Source of the DNA: Salticus scenicus
Taxonomy: Eukaryota > Arthropoda > Arachnida > Araneae > Salticidae
DNA: 64,000 nt
Direction of reading: 5' to 3'
Assembly: GCA_963930645.1 (NCBI GenBank)
Contig: OZ005656.1
Span: 189,051,079-189,115,078, forward strand
Shown here: positions 10,175-23,845 of the stretch, one piece after another
Numbering within the stretch: the stretch's first letter is position 1
Layout: the number at the start of each line of letters is the position of its first letter
Made by a program: the position numbers and the translations under genes
Notes under the pieces: model-generated
What the model was told of the DNA's origin: nothing
Seen by the model: the letters and a program-made list of their open reading frames with translations, nothing else
Database searches by the model: none

Positions 10175-13100
10175 TGTTTATAAAATGGAAATAATTCCTT
10201 ATTTTATAAAAAAAAATAAAGGTTTGTTCTCTGATTGCACTAAGAAAAATTAATAAATTATTTGTTTTATTTTTACTATTTCCGTAAATTTGTTTAATTT
10301 AATTATTTACTTAAATCTTATCAGTAAAATTATACCATTTTTTTTCATATTAAATAAAATATTAATTTATTTTAAAATGCGTAAATTATATATGAAGAAT
10401 TTGTCAACTATAAAGAAATAAATGTATAAATTTTCTTTTTAATACATCTAAGATGCTTTTCAGTTCATATTTTGTTTATTTATTAATTGAATTATAAATT
10501 TAAATATTAAATCATTTTATTTAATAAGAATCTCTTATATGAGTCTATTATTTATTAATGGGGAAAAAAAACAGATGTTTTTTAGGAGAATTTTGAAGTA
10601 CAATTTGTAGGCTTATTACGTTTTTAGATACTTCATATATTTATTTTTAAATGAACTATTATCTTTATTTACTTTTATCACCTACATAAATGTGAGCAAG
10701 CTCATATGTACTTCTAACGAAAGTACTCTATTTTTGATTACTTTTTATTTATTTAGTTTTTCTTTCTTTCTTTCTTTCTTTCTTTCTTTTAATAGAATTA
10801 GAATCTATTAAGCACATTTTTTTTTAATTTTCTGTTTTAATAATACAAAATTCAATAATAATTTTTTACGCAAAAATTCGAAATTCCCTTTTTTTTTTTT
10901 TTTTTAATATATGTATGAAAAAACCTTTTCAAACACTTCACAGGAAAAAAATGAAATTAATCAAAAAAGGATTTTCATATGTGTGTATGAACAATTATTT
11001 TACATTTATTCGGATTATTAAAAATTATATGTAGATATATATACAACTATTTATTTATTTATTTATTTACTAGAAAACCCGTGCGAAATATTCGCACTTT
11101 ATTTCTTTTCTTATTTACCTTTAAAATTTGAAACTCATAAATGTTATACCAATTTCACCACTTAATTAAAATTTTAATTTGCCAGAAGCCAAATTATTAT
11201 TAAAACCAAATTAATATTGTACAATAGTGAAAACAAAATCATTCAAAGAAAGGTTTCCAAATAAAATTCATGGTTCACGACCCAATTTTCATACTTCCAC
11301 AGGCAGTACAGTTTTATTATAGGACTCCCACGACTCCTTTTAAATTTTTATCATCATTTTGGCGATGACTTTTTATTAATGTTGATTTTAAATAAATAAA
11401 TAAATAAATAAAATAAAATAAAATAATTCCTATTTTCATTATATTTTTTATGTTTTTGTTTTTTAGTCAATTTATGACACAAAAGTTCATATTCTGTATA
11501 TATCTTTAAAATATTGCTAGGTTTAAAATGACGCTTGCAAAGATTCTGAAGAAACAACTGTTAAAAATACATTTTTTTCGTAAAATAATCTCATCAGACA
11601 AATGTCCTCATTTTTTCTTATTAATCCATTGAGCTAAGTCCGCGTGTTTAAATATTGTCCATGTATAAATATTATTTTTTTATCCTCGCGTATCGTATCG
11701 TTTCGACAAAAAATAATTGAAAGTGGTCCACGTTAGAGAACTATTATATAGATTTTTTACAATTGTTATTTTTATATTTTAATGTAATTATACAAACCAT
11801 TATTTGAAATTTGTTTTAAATTTCGACTACATCGTAATTTTACTCTCTCTCTCTCTCTCTCTTTTTTTTCTTTTCATTTTAAATTAATACACTTAAATTT
11901 ACATTCTACTTAATATAAATAAATAAACAAATAAAGCACTATAATATTATTTAATATTTTCTGCACTGTATCCAGTCTCCAGTCTTAAATATTCTTTTAA
12001 ACAATAAATTTACTTTAATTATTAAATGCCATCCAAAATGAAGTTTTTAAAAATGCATATTATCCTTCTATAAACTGTCTTCCCTTCTCTTTTTTGTAAA
12101 ATATCAAACTGAAATGTTTTATCTTTATACTTATTTACTTGTTTATTCAGATTAATAGTTTGTTTCATGCTTCTAATGGCAATATTAAAGTTTATTTTTA
12201 TTTACTTATTTATTTATCTATTTATGTATAAAGATAAATGTACTATCCTATTGATTTCAGTTTTAATTTATTTTTCATCCAATAATTGATTTTTATAATT
12301 TTAAATTTTATTATTTTATTACTATTTTTATTATTGATATTTTTCTAAATATTTTCTCGGTATAAACGATTACATCTTCGCTTGGGTACTGCTAAATGCA
12401 ATTTCCTATTTTAATTAGCTTATTATTGGAAGCTTATAAAAGTAACTGATTTAAAAATAACTTTCAGATTAAAAAAAAAAAAAAAAAAAAAAAAAGGTAA
12501 ACAATAACATAATTTTCCGAAATTAATTTAACTTATTTTTAAAAATTTCTTGCATCATAACTCAATATAAATAAATAAAAGTTGTTTTTATTGCTTCGTG
12601 CTAAACGGTCAAATGAAATTTATAATAATAATAATTATTTCTTGCCATGATCATTGTATTTTTCAAAATTAATTTTGAATTTGTGAAAATGATAATAAGG
12701 TTTTGCAATATGAACTCAAAATATTAATAATTTAAATTTGAATTAAAGCCTTTAAAGAACTCACTTTTAAACTAATCTGGAAATTTGAATAATTTTATAC
12801 ACATTTTATTTCATATTTACATTTCATTTATATTATTACCCATATAAAAATTAAGCACTTTACCCCAATTCCTTTATATTCTAATTGCGATAATAATACT
12901 GTTTACGATATATATAGAGACATTCCTTACCTTTGATAGCCTCTTACTCTTTTTCAACTAATATCTGAAAAGCGCCACTAAATATTTTCTTTATATATAT
13001 ATATAATATCCCACCTTCCCCTTACCCCTCTAAATATATTTTTCTTCTCGAACTCGCCTCTTTTATTGATTACACGTACACGCATCTTGCGCGCGCTTTC

Positions 13101-14845
13101 TTTTGTCATGCGCACTGAACCAATTCTTCAATATCTTTATTTCTTCAATTTTGACAGATGTTTCTATGGTACATTCTTCGTTTAGGACCTCTAAGGAAGC
13201 TATTCAGGTGTTCGGAAAAATATAATGTTTGGAATCGACGGTATTGAAACCGTCAACCATTATGTAAGCAATTTAATAATGGATAGAATCAACATTGTTA
13301 GATGAGAATTAAATTCTGAGATTGAGATGTTTCAGGCATAGAATTGTAACTTTGCTCGGGCCAAATAGAAATTCTGTATGGCATAAATGAAAGAGAATTT
13401 ATGGCCCAAGTTACAAATAGAGATATAAATTTCTTTTCAAATATAAAATGATGTATATAGATATTGAACGTGGAAAGGGGTCCTTTTCTAATATTTTCTG
13501 GGTTTCAGTCTGATATATTGTAAGCATAACATATTTTATTTAAGCAATTGATTTATTTTTTAGATTTGGATTCATATTTTTGTCAGTTTTCTTATTTATA
13601 ATTGAAATATATCAACAATTTAGCAGATTTCTTACGACTTACAATAATTTAATTTTGTCTTTTATTAATTTGATCTAATAAAGACGTTTCTTGCTTATTC
13701 AGTTTTAACAATTAAAAAAAAAATAATAATGATCAACTTAGATTCTGTGATGCAATGACATGAAATGCAAATATCTGATATATAAATTTAATACACAATT
13801 CATGTTTAGTGTTGTAATTGATATCTAAGATTATATATATATAAGCTTATACCCTTTCTGCACATCATTTATTGCAACTCAGTAGGCTATCATTTTACCA
13901 ATTCAGTTTTAAATTCATTAATAAAAAATAGAATATGATAAATATATTTTTATTTTCTTTTGAAATATAAAAAGTTAGATATATGCATTAAATGAAAACA
14001 ATAGGTTTTTTTTTTTTTTTTTTTTTTTGTAGGTAGTTTTATAATAATTGTAAGTTTACTTGCTACAAAAAGTTACTTAATCAGAATCTAGGGTTTCATA
14101 AAGTTACTGGTATCAACTATTATTAGTAGAATCTGTAATAATGAATCTGCAATATAAAAGTATTAACAAAAAATATTCGTAATTAGGCTAATTGTTAGAA
14201 TTAATAATTTTAGAAAATTAGTTTCTTTTTAATTAGAATTTTTCTGACATGCTTAAGGAATAATTTTTCACCAGAAATACGTAAAATTAAAAAAGGATTT
14301 AAAAAAACTTTAATTTAAACTTTTTTTTCCTCAAAATCTTTTACACACCCGGTTATAAAAGATTATTGCTAAATTTCTACGCTTTTGAGAATACTCTAAA
14401 TTTGTCATACTTTGAATTAGAAGAGAGTACTTTTTGATTATGACATATCTGAGATACGAATTCGTCGAAACCAGTTCTAAAAATATTTCTTTTGACATGA
14501 AATTTTAAGAAAACGTCTTTTGCTTTTCTATATAAATTTAAAATGTCATTCTATTTTTAAGGTAATTAATTTGATATTGCCTGCATTTTTCAAGTATTAG
14601 AAAAACAATTCGTCCTCATTTAGGTTAAAAAGTACATATTTTACATTTAAAATAGTCGTGCAGATAACAAAGAATGGCTTAATCGTATAAAGTATTACGT
14701 TGAAAGTACGTTTATAGTTCGTACTACTCATTTCAACCATGCTGTTCTCATTTATCTTTATTCTTGTACTAAGTTAGTTTAACTGCTCTTTTATTTATTT
14801 TATTTATTTATTTATTTATTTTATTTATTTTATTTATTTATTTAG

Positions 14846-14909
<64 letters not shown>

Positions 14910-16329
14910 AAACACAATAAGCAAATTTATAAAATTATAAAATTTAATATCAAACAGAATGTATGGTAAGTTATGTCAGAATAATGATGTGTGTAATATT
15001 TTCAACAATAAAAAATTAAAAATAGTTCACAAATTGTATTCGAGTATGTATTCAGAAAGAGATCAGAAGATCAAAGACATTCGGAGATTTATAACAATAC
15101 ATCAAAAACCAATTGTTATGTTACTTAACACACTATTAATCAAAAATGCAGAAATTAAAAATAAACAAAGAGAAAAATTAAATATAAATAATTTAAAATA
15201 TATTTAATTCGAACAGAATAACAGTACTTAATGTAAAATTTATTAAATACTTGAAATAAGTTTTTAATTTTCGATAAAAACGTCGACTTTTGAGAAAATA
15301 TTCTTATTTACATTTAAATGTACGTGCTGACACAGACTTTCGAATCTGAAGTCAGATCCAATTAAAAAGATCGAAGTTTTGGGATCAAAATATTTAGGAA
15401 TAAAGTTATTCAAAGTTTTGGTCATAGTTTAATTTAGTAGTACTTTAATAGTTCAGATTACTTTAAAGTTAGATTACTTTATTTATTTTATTTTTTTTTT
15501 TCGAATGTTTCTTTGTTAATAATTCTATCATGTTGCTATTTTATTTAAATATACTGCTTTAAAATACAAAGAACATTGTAAATCCCAGTTTTTCATGATA
15601 TGCAAGAAAATTATATCCCCTTATATTCTTATATTATGCTATATTTAAATTTATATTAAAATTCAAAAGAAATGAATAAATTGTTGAAAGTTTTATTTGA
15701 AATATCGATAAATCCTTTTGGTTACATACAATTTTAACTTATTTTTTTCCTTTTCCGTCAAAGTAATCTTTTATCTTTAAGAAATACCATAACAACAAAC
15801 TTAAGGAATCGTATGTAAAAATTTCCTTATTATGATTTCTTAATGTACGTACCAGATTTTGATAGAATCTCTGATACAAACTCTTTCAAAAATAGCTAAA
15901 ATCGTTAAATTAAACATAAAAAAATTAGAAAAAAAAATAAACATAAGCTATTTAAAAGTGAAAAATTTTTTTTAGCTTTTGTTTCGAGAAAATTGGTTGT
16001 ATATGCAGATAAATAAATAATAAAAGTTCATTTCAATTTGGAGATAAGAAAATTTGTTTAATGTTAAATAAAAATAAGCGTTATCAAAAAATGATTGGTA
16101 TCAGTTTTTATATTTCTACTCCTTTCACAAATTAATTGAGAGTATCAAGTTATTTATTTTCCTCTGACTATACCACATACTTAGCATGGTATAAAACTTA
16201 CGAAGAGGCGACTTATCGGTGAGAATGTCTATTTAAGATGAATATGAGTTTTGATGAATTCAAATAAAGTACAGTTAATGATTGAACAAGAAATAAAATT
16301 GTATTTTATTTATTTATTTTTTAGAAAAG

Positions 16330-16364
<35 letters not shown>

Positions 16365-18153
16365 AATTTGAATAATTTAATTCCTTTGCAACACTCAGCA
16401 AATGAAAGATAGATAAAATTACCAACATATGAAATTTTAAATGAGATTTTTTTCGAATAAAATAATTGTCACGATGATAATTTAATTTGAATATACTGAT
16501 TAGTTTAATAAAAAGAGTGAGAATCACTTAAGATTACCATGAAGGTGGATAATAGGACATATTAAATTATTAAAATCACCACAAATGGAGTCATTACCTT
16601 TTATCATTTACAGAGGGAAAGAGTTGGTATATCAAACATCCATTTAAATGCCAAGTTTAATATGCAAAAATTAATAATTTAATAAGTTATTTAAGAAATG
16701 CATAAAATCAATACTAGGAATAAAAATTGAAATAATACACAATTGTTTAAGCGCATTAGCAGCTGTAGTCAAAGTGTATGTAATTTTTAAAAGTAGTATT
16801 AATGCCAAATTAGGCAAATATTTGTATATATTTAATTATATATACAATAAGTAGTAAATTTAAGTTATTAATATATATATGCATAAGTGATAAATATCTA
16901 ATGATCTTAGTGTAATTACAGATTGTAAGCAAAAGATTTACCAAATAAATTTTAAACATTAACATTAATTGTAATAAATATTATTATTATTGTTGTTGTT
17001 GCTGTTGATGATGATGATGATGATAAAAATTAATAACTACCAATTGGTTTATGTGTCTTAATAACTATATCTGTATAATTATTTATGCGCTCATCTAAAA
17101 ATAAGAATGAATTTCGAATCGAACATTTCATAATTTACTAGATCTTTTTTAGCTGGAAAACACATTTCTCATATAACAGATACTTTTTTGATATTTTTTT
17201 CATTTCATTTCTTATTATATATTTACAAACAATTCAGTATTTAAAAATCTATCACAATATAATATTATAGAATTCTCTATCAGACATAACTTAATTTCAC
17301 TCTTCCGATACTTTCAAACACTTACTGTCTTGATATGTTTGTTTTTGCTCACATATACACCCGTTTTTCATTTTTTAACAATGAAAAATTATTGTGTTTT
17401 AAAGTAGTGATTAAAATAGTGCTTTGAAAATTATTAATTGAAACAAATTTTAGAAGTGTAAATATAGTCTGTTTTACTTATAAACAGACAAATGAAAATG
17501 CGTATAGATTGATTTTTACCTGTAAAAATGGAAGTGATTTGTAATCGTTTTCAATGTATTTAAACCCGCATGGAAGAATTTAAAAATATTATTATGATGT
17601 ATTACTGGTTAAAGTTAGAAAAATAATATACGTTGCTTTTTAATAATTTTGCTAGTGTTACTTTCAGATTTAATATGATATAAAATAAACAACATAAATG
17701 TAATTTATAAAAGAAAACATTGCAAAAACAAACAATTTAAATCTAAAAAATAAGTCAAATTCTAAAATCATATCTTTATTCGCTTATATAGTTTTACCAT
17801 TATTTATTTGTACTATAAAATGCGTTTAATATTAGTATATAGAAAAACTGGATAATTGTGCCGAATAAACATATGAAGGTTACGGTATTTTTTAAGAAAG
17901 TAATTTAAGTAATGTATAAGAAAGTAATTGCAGACCATAAATAATTTAAACTTATTTAAATGACTATATTGCTATCATGTTTATATTTATAAAATACACC
18001 GTTATATGTTGTTTTTATTTAAATTATATGTTAACACAACAAATGAATTTGTACAATTTTTAATACACACAAACACTATACCGTCTCATTAATATTCACT
18101 AATCAAAAAATAAAATATATTTTACTATGAAACATTTAATTAAAATACATACA
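10173..18153. other. Eight kilobases with no recognisable gene
   Basis: AT-rich DNA with (CTTT)n at 10764-10790, a small palindrome GTGCGAAATATTCGCAC at 11080, CT repeats near 11844-11862, a poly-A run near 12470-12495, (TTTA)n and poly-T plus (AAT)n at 14791-14908, (TG)n near 16342-16364 and (GAT)n near 17008-17024. A CpG-bearing, less repetitive island lies at 13010-13420. Its interior has a hairpin built on GGGCCA and TGGCCC near 13360-13408. The only mid-sized open frame (14959-15207) looks like chance. Confidence 0.55.
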
Positions 18154-18513
18154 TAAGAACAAGTTAAAATAAAAATAAGCGTTTCGAAGTTTATCCAGAT
18201 ATCTTCATCAGCATAAAAACAACATTTCATAAACATGCATAAACACTCAAAGAAACTATTATAGTAAAACATAACATTGTGGCGCTATTTTGTATATCAT
18301 TTTGTATCTTAGATGCACTAATTATAGCTCCAGCATTTTCCTGGAAGAATGGTATACGGCCTTCCAACTATACATAGTTAATGAAGTAAACACATAATAC
18401 TATGTTTTACTATAGTAGTTCCTTTTAGTGTGAATGTATGTTTATAAAATGTTGAAGAAATATGGATAAATTTCGAAATGTTAATTTTTTTTTTTTTTTT
18501 TAACTTGTTCTTA
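18154..18513. mobile_element. Inverted-repeat element with a degenerate ribozyme-like core
   Basis: The arms are reverse complements: TAAGAACAAGTTAAAA on the left against TTTAACTTGTTCTTA on the right, with CATAAACATGCATAAACA and ACTATTATAGTAAAACAT also mirrored. In the left arm, minus strand, CTGATGA (18211-18205) is followed 19 bases later by GAAA (18185-18182). The right arm keeps GAAA but has lost CTGATGA. The size and inverted ends mirror the Penelope-like elements described below, without any RT. It could be a non-autonomous relative. Confidence 0.5.
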
Positions 18514-19837
18514 TTCGGGTATTTTAGTTGCATGTCTCATGGTAAAAAAAGTTTTATTTCTTAATTTTATAATTACTTATTAAAGTAAATAATAATTCAT
18601 GTATCATAAATACATAATGTTATGCACTGTAGAATTTAGTTAAGTGCTACTAAATAATGCTAGAAATATTATTAATTTATACAATTACAAATCCAGTAAC
18701 TATTTAAACATTCATTATTCAATTTGATATAACAATCAAGAGTTTAATATTACTAAAAAAATATTAGTAAAATAATATCTTTAAACTAACTAAAAAGATA
18801 TAAATTGTTTTCCATTATGATAAAAGAAAGTTATAATGTGAATATTAAAAATTAACCAAATTTAAAATAATACAAAATAGTTAAATTTTTATGACAAATT
18901 ATCTTAGAATCATCTTCGTATGTAAGATAATTAGTGTTATATATTTATGTTTCTGTGGATGTTTATCATAAAAGCAGTCTATGTTTTAAATGTTTAATGT
19001 TTAGTATATTTATGTAATTGTTTGTTATGCTACTAACTGCTAAGCTAGTTTAAACTTGTTTGCTATTGTTCTATATATATTTCGCCCGAAAAAACATACC
19101 ATTGGTGCAATGTGTGTTATTCGAATATTTCCTGTAAATTTCTATTTTCCTTCTTCCCATTTAATTATTTGTTAAAGGGTAAATGTTAAACACCACATAA
19201 AAAATCAACACTTATATTTATATCATAAATTTATAACAGTAATTTATAGCTGTTATATAAACATCTGTAAATTTCAATGTGTTATTACAATAACAACATA
19301 CTATTTAAATTTTTGAAATGCCAATTTGCATCATTTCTGTCATTTTTTCTTTTAAATAAGAACTATTATTTTATTATTTATTGTATTATATTCATCTTAG
19401 CAATTATATAGTTTTTTTTTTCTAATTTTGATTTTGATTTGATTTGGTTTATTTATTTATTTTTTTATTTTTGTGCGTGTGAATGTCCACATTTAATAAG
19501 TTGCATTACTAATTTATAACAAATGTATTTATTATTTTGATGAAACTTTTATAATTAAAACTCCTAATAAGCTTCTTAAATTTATATATATATATAGTTT
19601 TTATACTTAAAAAAGATCAAATTATTAATATCAAATACCAGTATATTTTTTAGAATAATTGTTTAACTTCTTGACATCCTTAGTCACATATGTAGTCATT
19701 TATTTTTAAAAAATTATAATTACGATCATTAATAAAAAGAACAAAATTTTGACAGTAAATTATTCACTATAGAATCTTTCAACAAGAAAATAAATGGCTT
19801 TATAGTTTTTTTCTCTTTGAATATCTATCAATATAGG
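18514..19837. other. Gene-free AT-rich stretch
   Basis: No coding frame, repeat family or RNA gene is visible beyond short T runs and a short TA run near 19583. Confidence 0.6.
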
Positions 19838-20085
19838 GTAGGTGCACCAGTGATTGGCATGCTCCAGTAATTGACAGCTATCCCGAAATAATTAATAAAT
19901 AAGAAAGATAATAAAATCATATGTTTTACATATAAGAATTTTAACATTTTATGTCAAACACTGGAGCATAGGGTGCTAATAACTAGTGAAATGAATAACT
20001 AGCAGTGTCAAACACTGGAACATAGGTGCCAAGTATTGATAAAATGAAAACTGACAGTGCCAATTACTGGAACATTGAGTGGGCG
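19838..20085 (+). repeat. Minisatellite, about 52-bp unit
   Basis: ACTGGAGCATAGG, ACTGGAACATAGG and ACTGGAACATTGAG recur at about 19961, 20013 and 20065 (spacing 52). A related start, CACCAGTGATTGGCATG, lies at 19843. Units alternate ...ACTAGCAGTGTCAAA... and ...CTGACAGTGCCAATT.... The array is short and diverged. Confidence 0.7.
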
Positions 20086-20930
20086 TCAAATAAAAATTCA
20101 TAAAAAAAAAATAGTTGTTATCAAATGTATATATTTTAACATATATGTGGTTCTGGATGTCTTTTATATCATATGTACTAACTTAAGATATTTTGCAATT
20201 AAAAAAAAAAAAAAAGGTGGACAATTTGGTATTTATGCGATTTTACGAAAGGAGGAAAATCATATGACCCATCTTTATTGCTTGTTGATTCGATGCTTAT
20301 ACAATCATCCATAGTTCCTAGCGTAATATAAAAATTAATGTTACTTGATCATAAAAAACAACCTTTTTACATTTTACGTACAAGGAAATGATACATGAAA
20401 CAGCATCTGCAAAACCCTCAACTCTCATAAAAATACTATTTACAAGCCAATCTCATTATAATGGAGATCATGCTAAACTTTAAACAAGTATAATAATATT
20501 GTTATAAAATAGATGACTGCTAGTGTTTTAGAGAAATACGTTTTGACAGAGGCCGATGCAAAATTCATTGCCAATATTTTCTTTCTGTTTCCTTTTTCTT
20601 CATTGAATCGTGAAAGAATTCAGAATTTTATTAATCGATAATTTTTTAACATATGACATTCAAAAAGATAATATTTTATTTTTTATTTTTATATGTCTGG
20701 ATGAAGTGAAATTTCTTTTGGATAAATAAGCAATTTTTAATCGAACGCCTTTCCATCTTCTTCTCCCCCCCCCCCCCCTTACTATTTTGATTGTAAAAAT
20801 TCATCAGTTTTTAGTTTGATGAAATTTTACTTCAATTAAATAGATTTTTTTTAAGTTTGTTTATTGCATCAGCATGAACAGATGTGAAAAAAAGTATTAA
20901 TCTATTCACAGTAACGGAAAAAACAAAAAA
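20086..20930. other. Gene-free AT-rich stretch
   Basis: It contains a poly-C run at 20766-20778 and an A run at 20201-20214. No supported gene. Confidence 0.6.
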
Positions 20931-21250
20931 AATGTATAACATTACTCCAAAAATTTGAGGCAGCATAATATCCTCAAACATTTGTTGAACGTTACAGAAA
21001 TAGAGTAAAATGTTATAACAACTTTTAGTGCAATGTTACCCAAATAAATTGTGTTATACAAATTTTACATGAAAAAAAATGGGCAACATTACAGAGAAAG
21101 CTCTATAATATTACATTCAAATTGCATAGCATTGCATTCTATTTCTCGAACATTACACCAAAAGTTTGAGGCAGCTATACAGTCTCAATATATTGATGTA
21201 ATGTTACATGTATTTTTTATAGTCTTATGTTATAAATTTACTTTCCTACT
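20931..21250. repeat. Direct repeats of a GAGGCAGC-containing MITE family
   Basis: AACATTACTCCAAAAATTTGAGGCAGC near 20940 recurs as a close direct copy near 21150 (CATTACACCAAAAGTTTGAGGC), with mirrored fragments such as AACGTTACAGAAATAGAG against CTATTTCTCGAACATTAC. A related phrase, CAATATTGAGGCAGC, occurs in the MITE at 21911. These appear to be fragments of one TIR family. Confidence 0.5.
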
Positions 21251-21423
21251 ACAATGATAAAGAAATCTGTAATGCAAAATGTTCTTGGTCTGCATTTGCA
21301 TAGGGGATTAAATTTAACTCGGAATAAATATGTTTAAAATACTAAAAGAACAGGAAATTAAAAGTAAGATTTTTGCTTGAAAATGTGGGGGTAACAAGAC
21401 TGAGAAATATCGCACTGTAAAAA

Positions 21424-21550
21424 GTATGTCCGATTTGCTGCCAGAAATTCTCTGTAATTTGAAAAAATACGCGTAATTTACGAAAAAATTACGTTGTCAG
21501 AACGTATTTTCTCAAATTACAGAGAATTTGTGGCAGCAAATAGGACATAC
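21424..21550. mobile_element. Palindromic MITE 1
   Basis: GTATGTCCGATTTGCTGCC on the left mirrors GGCAGCAAATAGGACATAC on the right. CTCTGTAATTTGA mirrors TCAAATTACAGAG, and the centre is CGTAATTTACG...ATTACG. It is non-coding and directly abuts the next palindrome. Confidence 0.75.
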
Positions 21551-21730
21551 CGTAAACTGGGGTGACTTTGACACCCATCATGTTTTGTGTTTGCTGCCTA
21601 TATTTTGCTCATGTACCGTAAACTGGAGTAACTTTGACACACTTTGGACCTGCATTTCGCATTACATGAGCAAAATATAGGCAGCAAAAACAAAATATGA
21701 TGGGTGTCAAAGTCACCCCAGTTTACGGTA
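21548..21730. mobile_element. Palindromic MITE 2 with a third internal end
   Basis: The ends TACCGTAAACTGGGGTGAC and GTCACCCCAGTTTACGGTA are exact reverse complements. The arms continue through GACACCCATCAT, GCTGCCTATATTTTGCTCATG and their complements. At the centre (21617) sits an additional copy of the end, TACCGTAAACTGGAGTAAC. TA termini suggest a Tc1/mariner-type non-autonomous element into which a related copy inserted. Confidence 0.75.
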
Positions 21731-21910
21731 TTTTTCACAGTACGGTTTGTTTATATCTAAAAAATAATAATTATTTTTTTATGTGAATGTAATTCATGGC
21801 TCCATAAAATGATTTTATATCTGATATGGGTTAGATAATTAAATATTAGAAACTTTTTCTCTGGATGTGCACTACTTTACCGTAGAAAAATTGTCAGATT
21901 TCTTTCATTT

Positions 21911-22132
21911 ACTGTAAAAAATGTTTTTGCTACATTACACAACAATATTGAGGCAGCTTACTTACCACAACTATGCAGAAAAATGCTAGCAGCTGTAACT
22001 GTATAACCGTAGTTCGTTATGCTACGGTTACACAAGTACATATGGTAACATTTCTCTAAATGATTGTGGTATTTCTCTACATGGTAAGCTGACTCAATAT
22101 TGTTTTTTAATACAACAAAAAATTTTTACAGT
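21911..22132. mobile_element. CACTGTA-type MITE
   Basis: ACTGTAAAAAATGTTTTTG on the left mirrors the right end, which reversed reads ACTGTAAAAATTTTTTG. CAATATTGAGGCAGCTTAC mirrors GTAAGCTGACTCAATATTG. The interior contains the small palindrome TAACCGTAG...CTACGGTTA. No coding content. Confidence 0.65.
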
Positions 22133-22853
22133 GTTGTAATGATGGTATAGTGATATATTGTTAACAAATTTTTAATAGAATGGTGACTATATGGTAGCAT
22201 TCATTTAAAAAAAAAAAACTACAGATGTGTTGCCAGACATTTTGTAAGTTGAAATTCTCATTTTAAAGAGAGAATACGATTCGCTGATTCATTAACAGCG
22301 TTCCGGTGTACGGTGTATTTGTACTTGGTTATTAAATATTGTGGTAAAATTTTTTATCTAAATTTTCCTTGTCTTAATTTCAAAATTAAAAACTATATTT
22401 AATTTACATACATACGAAAATAATGCTTGATTTTGCTACATGAAGTAAAATTGAATATAAAAAATATCACAATCTAAAATATCATTTTCTACATCTTTAT
22501 CTTACTTATTGATTAAAAATAAAACTATCTTGAAAAGAAATAAATAAATAAAAAGGCAAAAGACAATGAAGACACAAATGGCCATCTAGTAAACGTTTTT
22601 GTTAAATGAACTAGCACTTGCACGCTAATTGTGACTTTTTTGTTTTTAAAGAATTTTTCCTAAAAGATGTGTAATCAAGCCAGTGTATAGACACAGATTA
22701 CACAAAAGGTATCAGACTTTTCAAGATCCTTTAAAAATTGAAATTCGCATTGTTTACAGAATGCAAGTCTTTGAAATAGAAAAAAAAAAAAAAGAAAACT
22801 TTCAGAAGTATTGGGTGTAAGGAAGGTAGAATGCATGTTAAAACAGTTAAACT

Positions 22854-22906
<53 letters not shown>

Positions 22907-23076
22907 AGCCAAACTTTTAAAATGCTACATTTTTTTGTGTGTCTTTATAACAATTAAATTAGCTACATTATCATTAACATTAAAATGACCTACAACATTA
23001 TCTCATATACACTGTTAAAAAGCTATCAAAGTGCAAACAAATTAATGTTAATGATTATTAGAAATCTATATAAACA
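22133..23076. other. Gene-free stretch
   Basis: It contains a T run followed by (TTA)n at 22857-22906 and CACTGTTAAAAAG near 23011, another lone MITE-like end. No gene was seen. Confidence 0.55.
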
Positions 23077-23134
23077 TATAAAAGGTAACAAAACCACTTT
23101 AAAACACGTATATACAATATTTTTATTAAAAACT

Positions 23135-23177
23135 ACACAAAGCTTTTCGCTATCATAATAATAGCATCATCAGGTGT
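23135..23177 (-). ncRNA. Hammerhead ribozyme core, element 1 minus copy
   Basis: On the minus strand, CTGATGA (23173-23167) is followed by a five-base-pair helix II (GCTAT/ATAGC) and GAAA (23148-23145). Flanking ACAC and GTGT can form helix I. This agrees with the published association of minimal type I hammerheads with Penelope-like elements. Helix III is minimal and unclear. Confidence 0.75.
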
Positions 23178-23312
23178 AATTACGTTACATAGAAACTAGC
23201 AATATATCAATAAAGAAGTTCAAATGGTTTAAAGTTACGGTTACAATAAAAATTTTAATTTACAGTTACAATAAAAATTATTATTTTCAGTATTTTTTTT
23301 TTTTTTTCTCCC

Positions 23313-23845
23313 CTATGAGCACAACGCGTGCCATATTTTATGAAGTGATGCAGCGTCCTTGGAGTTAATAACTTTATTGTATTTGATAATATTTACGGCT
23401 TCTGTTATTAGCAGGTCTTGAAAGTCTCGAGGGGCTGAAATAACTTCGGACTGGGTCCACATAGGAATAGCATTAGGGTGTTCGTAAAGAAAGTCTACTA
23501 GAATTGAACTTTTTTTCTCTTTAACATTCCGAATGTGTTCAGTAATTCTTGCTTTAAGTGTGCGACGTGTTTGGCCAATGTAGTAAAACAGTTCATCATT
23601 ATATTTGATAGGGATTTTATAAACCCCTCCAGAAGGTCTGTTGATATCTCTGTCATTAACAACTAAGTTTTTAATGGTACAGGGGGAGGAGAAAGGAATG
23701 CATAGATTAAATTTACGTAACATAAAATGCTTAAAATTTTTAAATTCATTACAGAAAGGTAGACTATTGGTATATTTAATTTTAGGATTATGGTTAATAC
23801 TAGTATTATTATAGATTTTATTTTTGACCCCATTGATTATTTTTT
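23313..23845 (-). pseudogene. GIY-YIG endonuclease part of Penelope-like element 1
   Basis: The C-terminal nuclease domain would nick the target DNA for priming of reverse transcription. The clear frame runs from ATG at 23723 to the stop at 23313 (136 codons); the same frame is open back to about 23845, where it should continue from the reverse transcriptase. The domain shows GGVYKIP followed by LFYYIGQTRRTLKARITEH, which fits the GIY and YIG strands, with an arginine a few residues beyond YIG and EAVNIIKYN near the C-terminus as the catalytic-glutamate segment. The protein ends KIWHALCS. A frameshift near an A run at about 23840 separates it from the RT frame, so this copy could not make a fused RT-endonuclease without recoding. 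Confidence 0.85.

Noticed and set aside
11072..11110. Start of a transposon marked by CTAGAAAACCCGTGCG
   Set aside because: A short palindrome is present, but no second end or target duplication was found, so it is mentioned only within the surrounding stretch.
14959..15207. 82-codon open frame in the gene-poor 10-18 kb region
   Set aside because: Low-complexity, lysine/asparagine/isoleucine-rich translation typical of chance frames in AT-rich DNA; no domain, no splice context.
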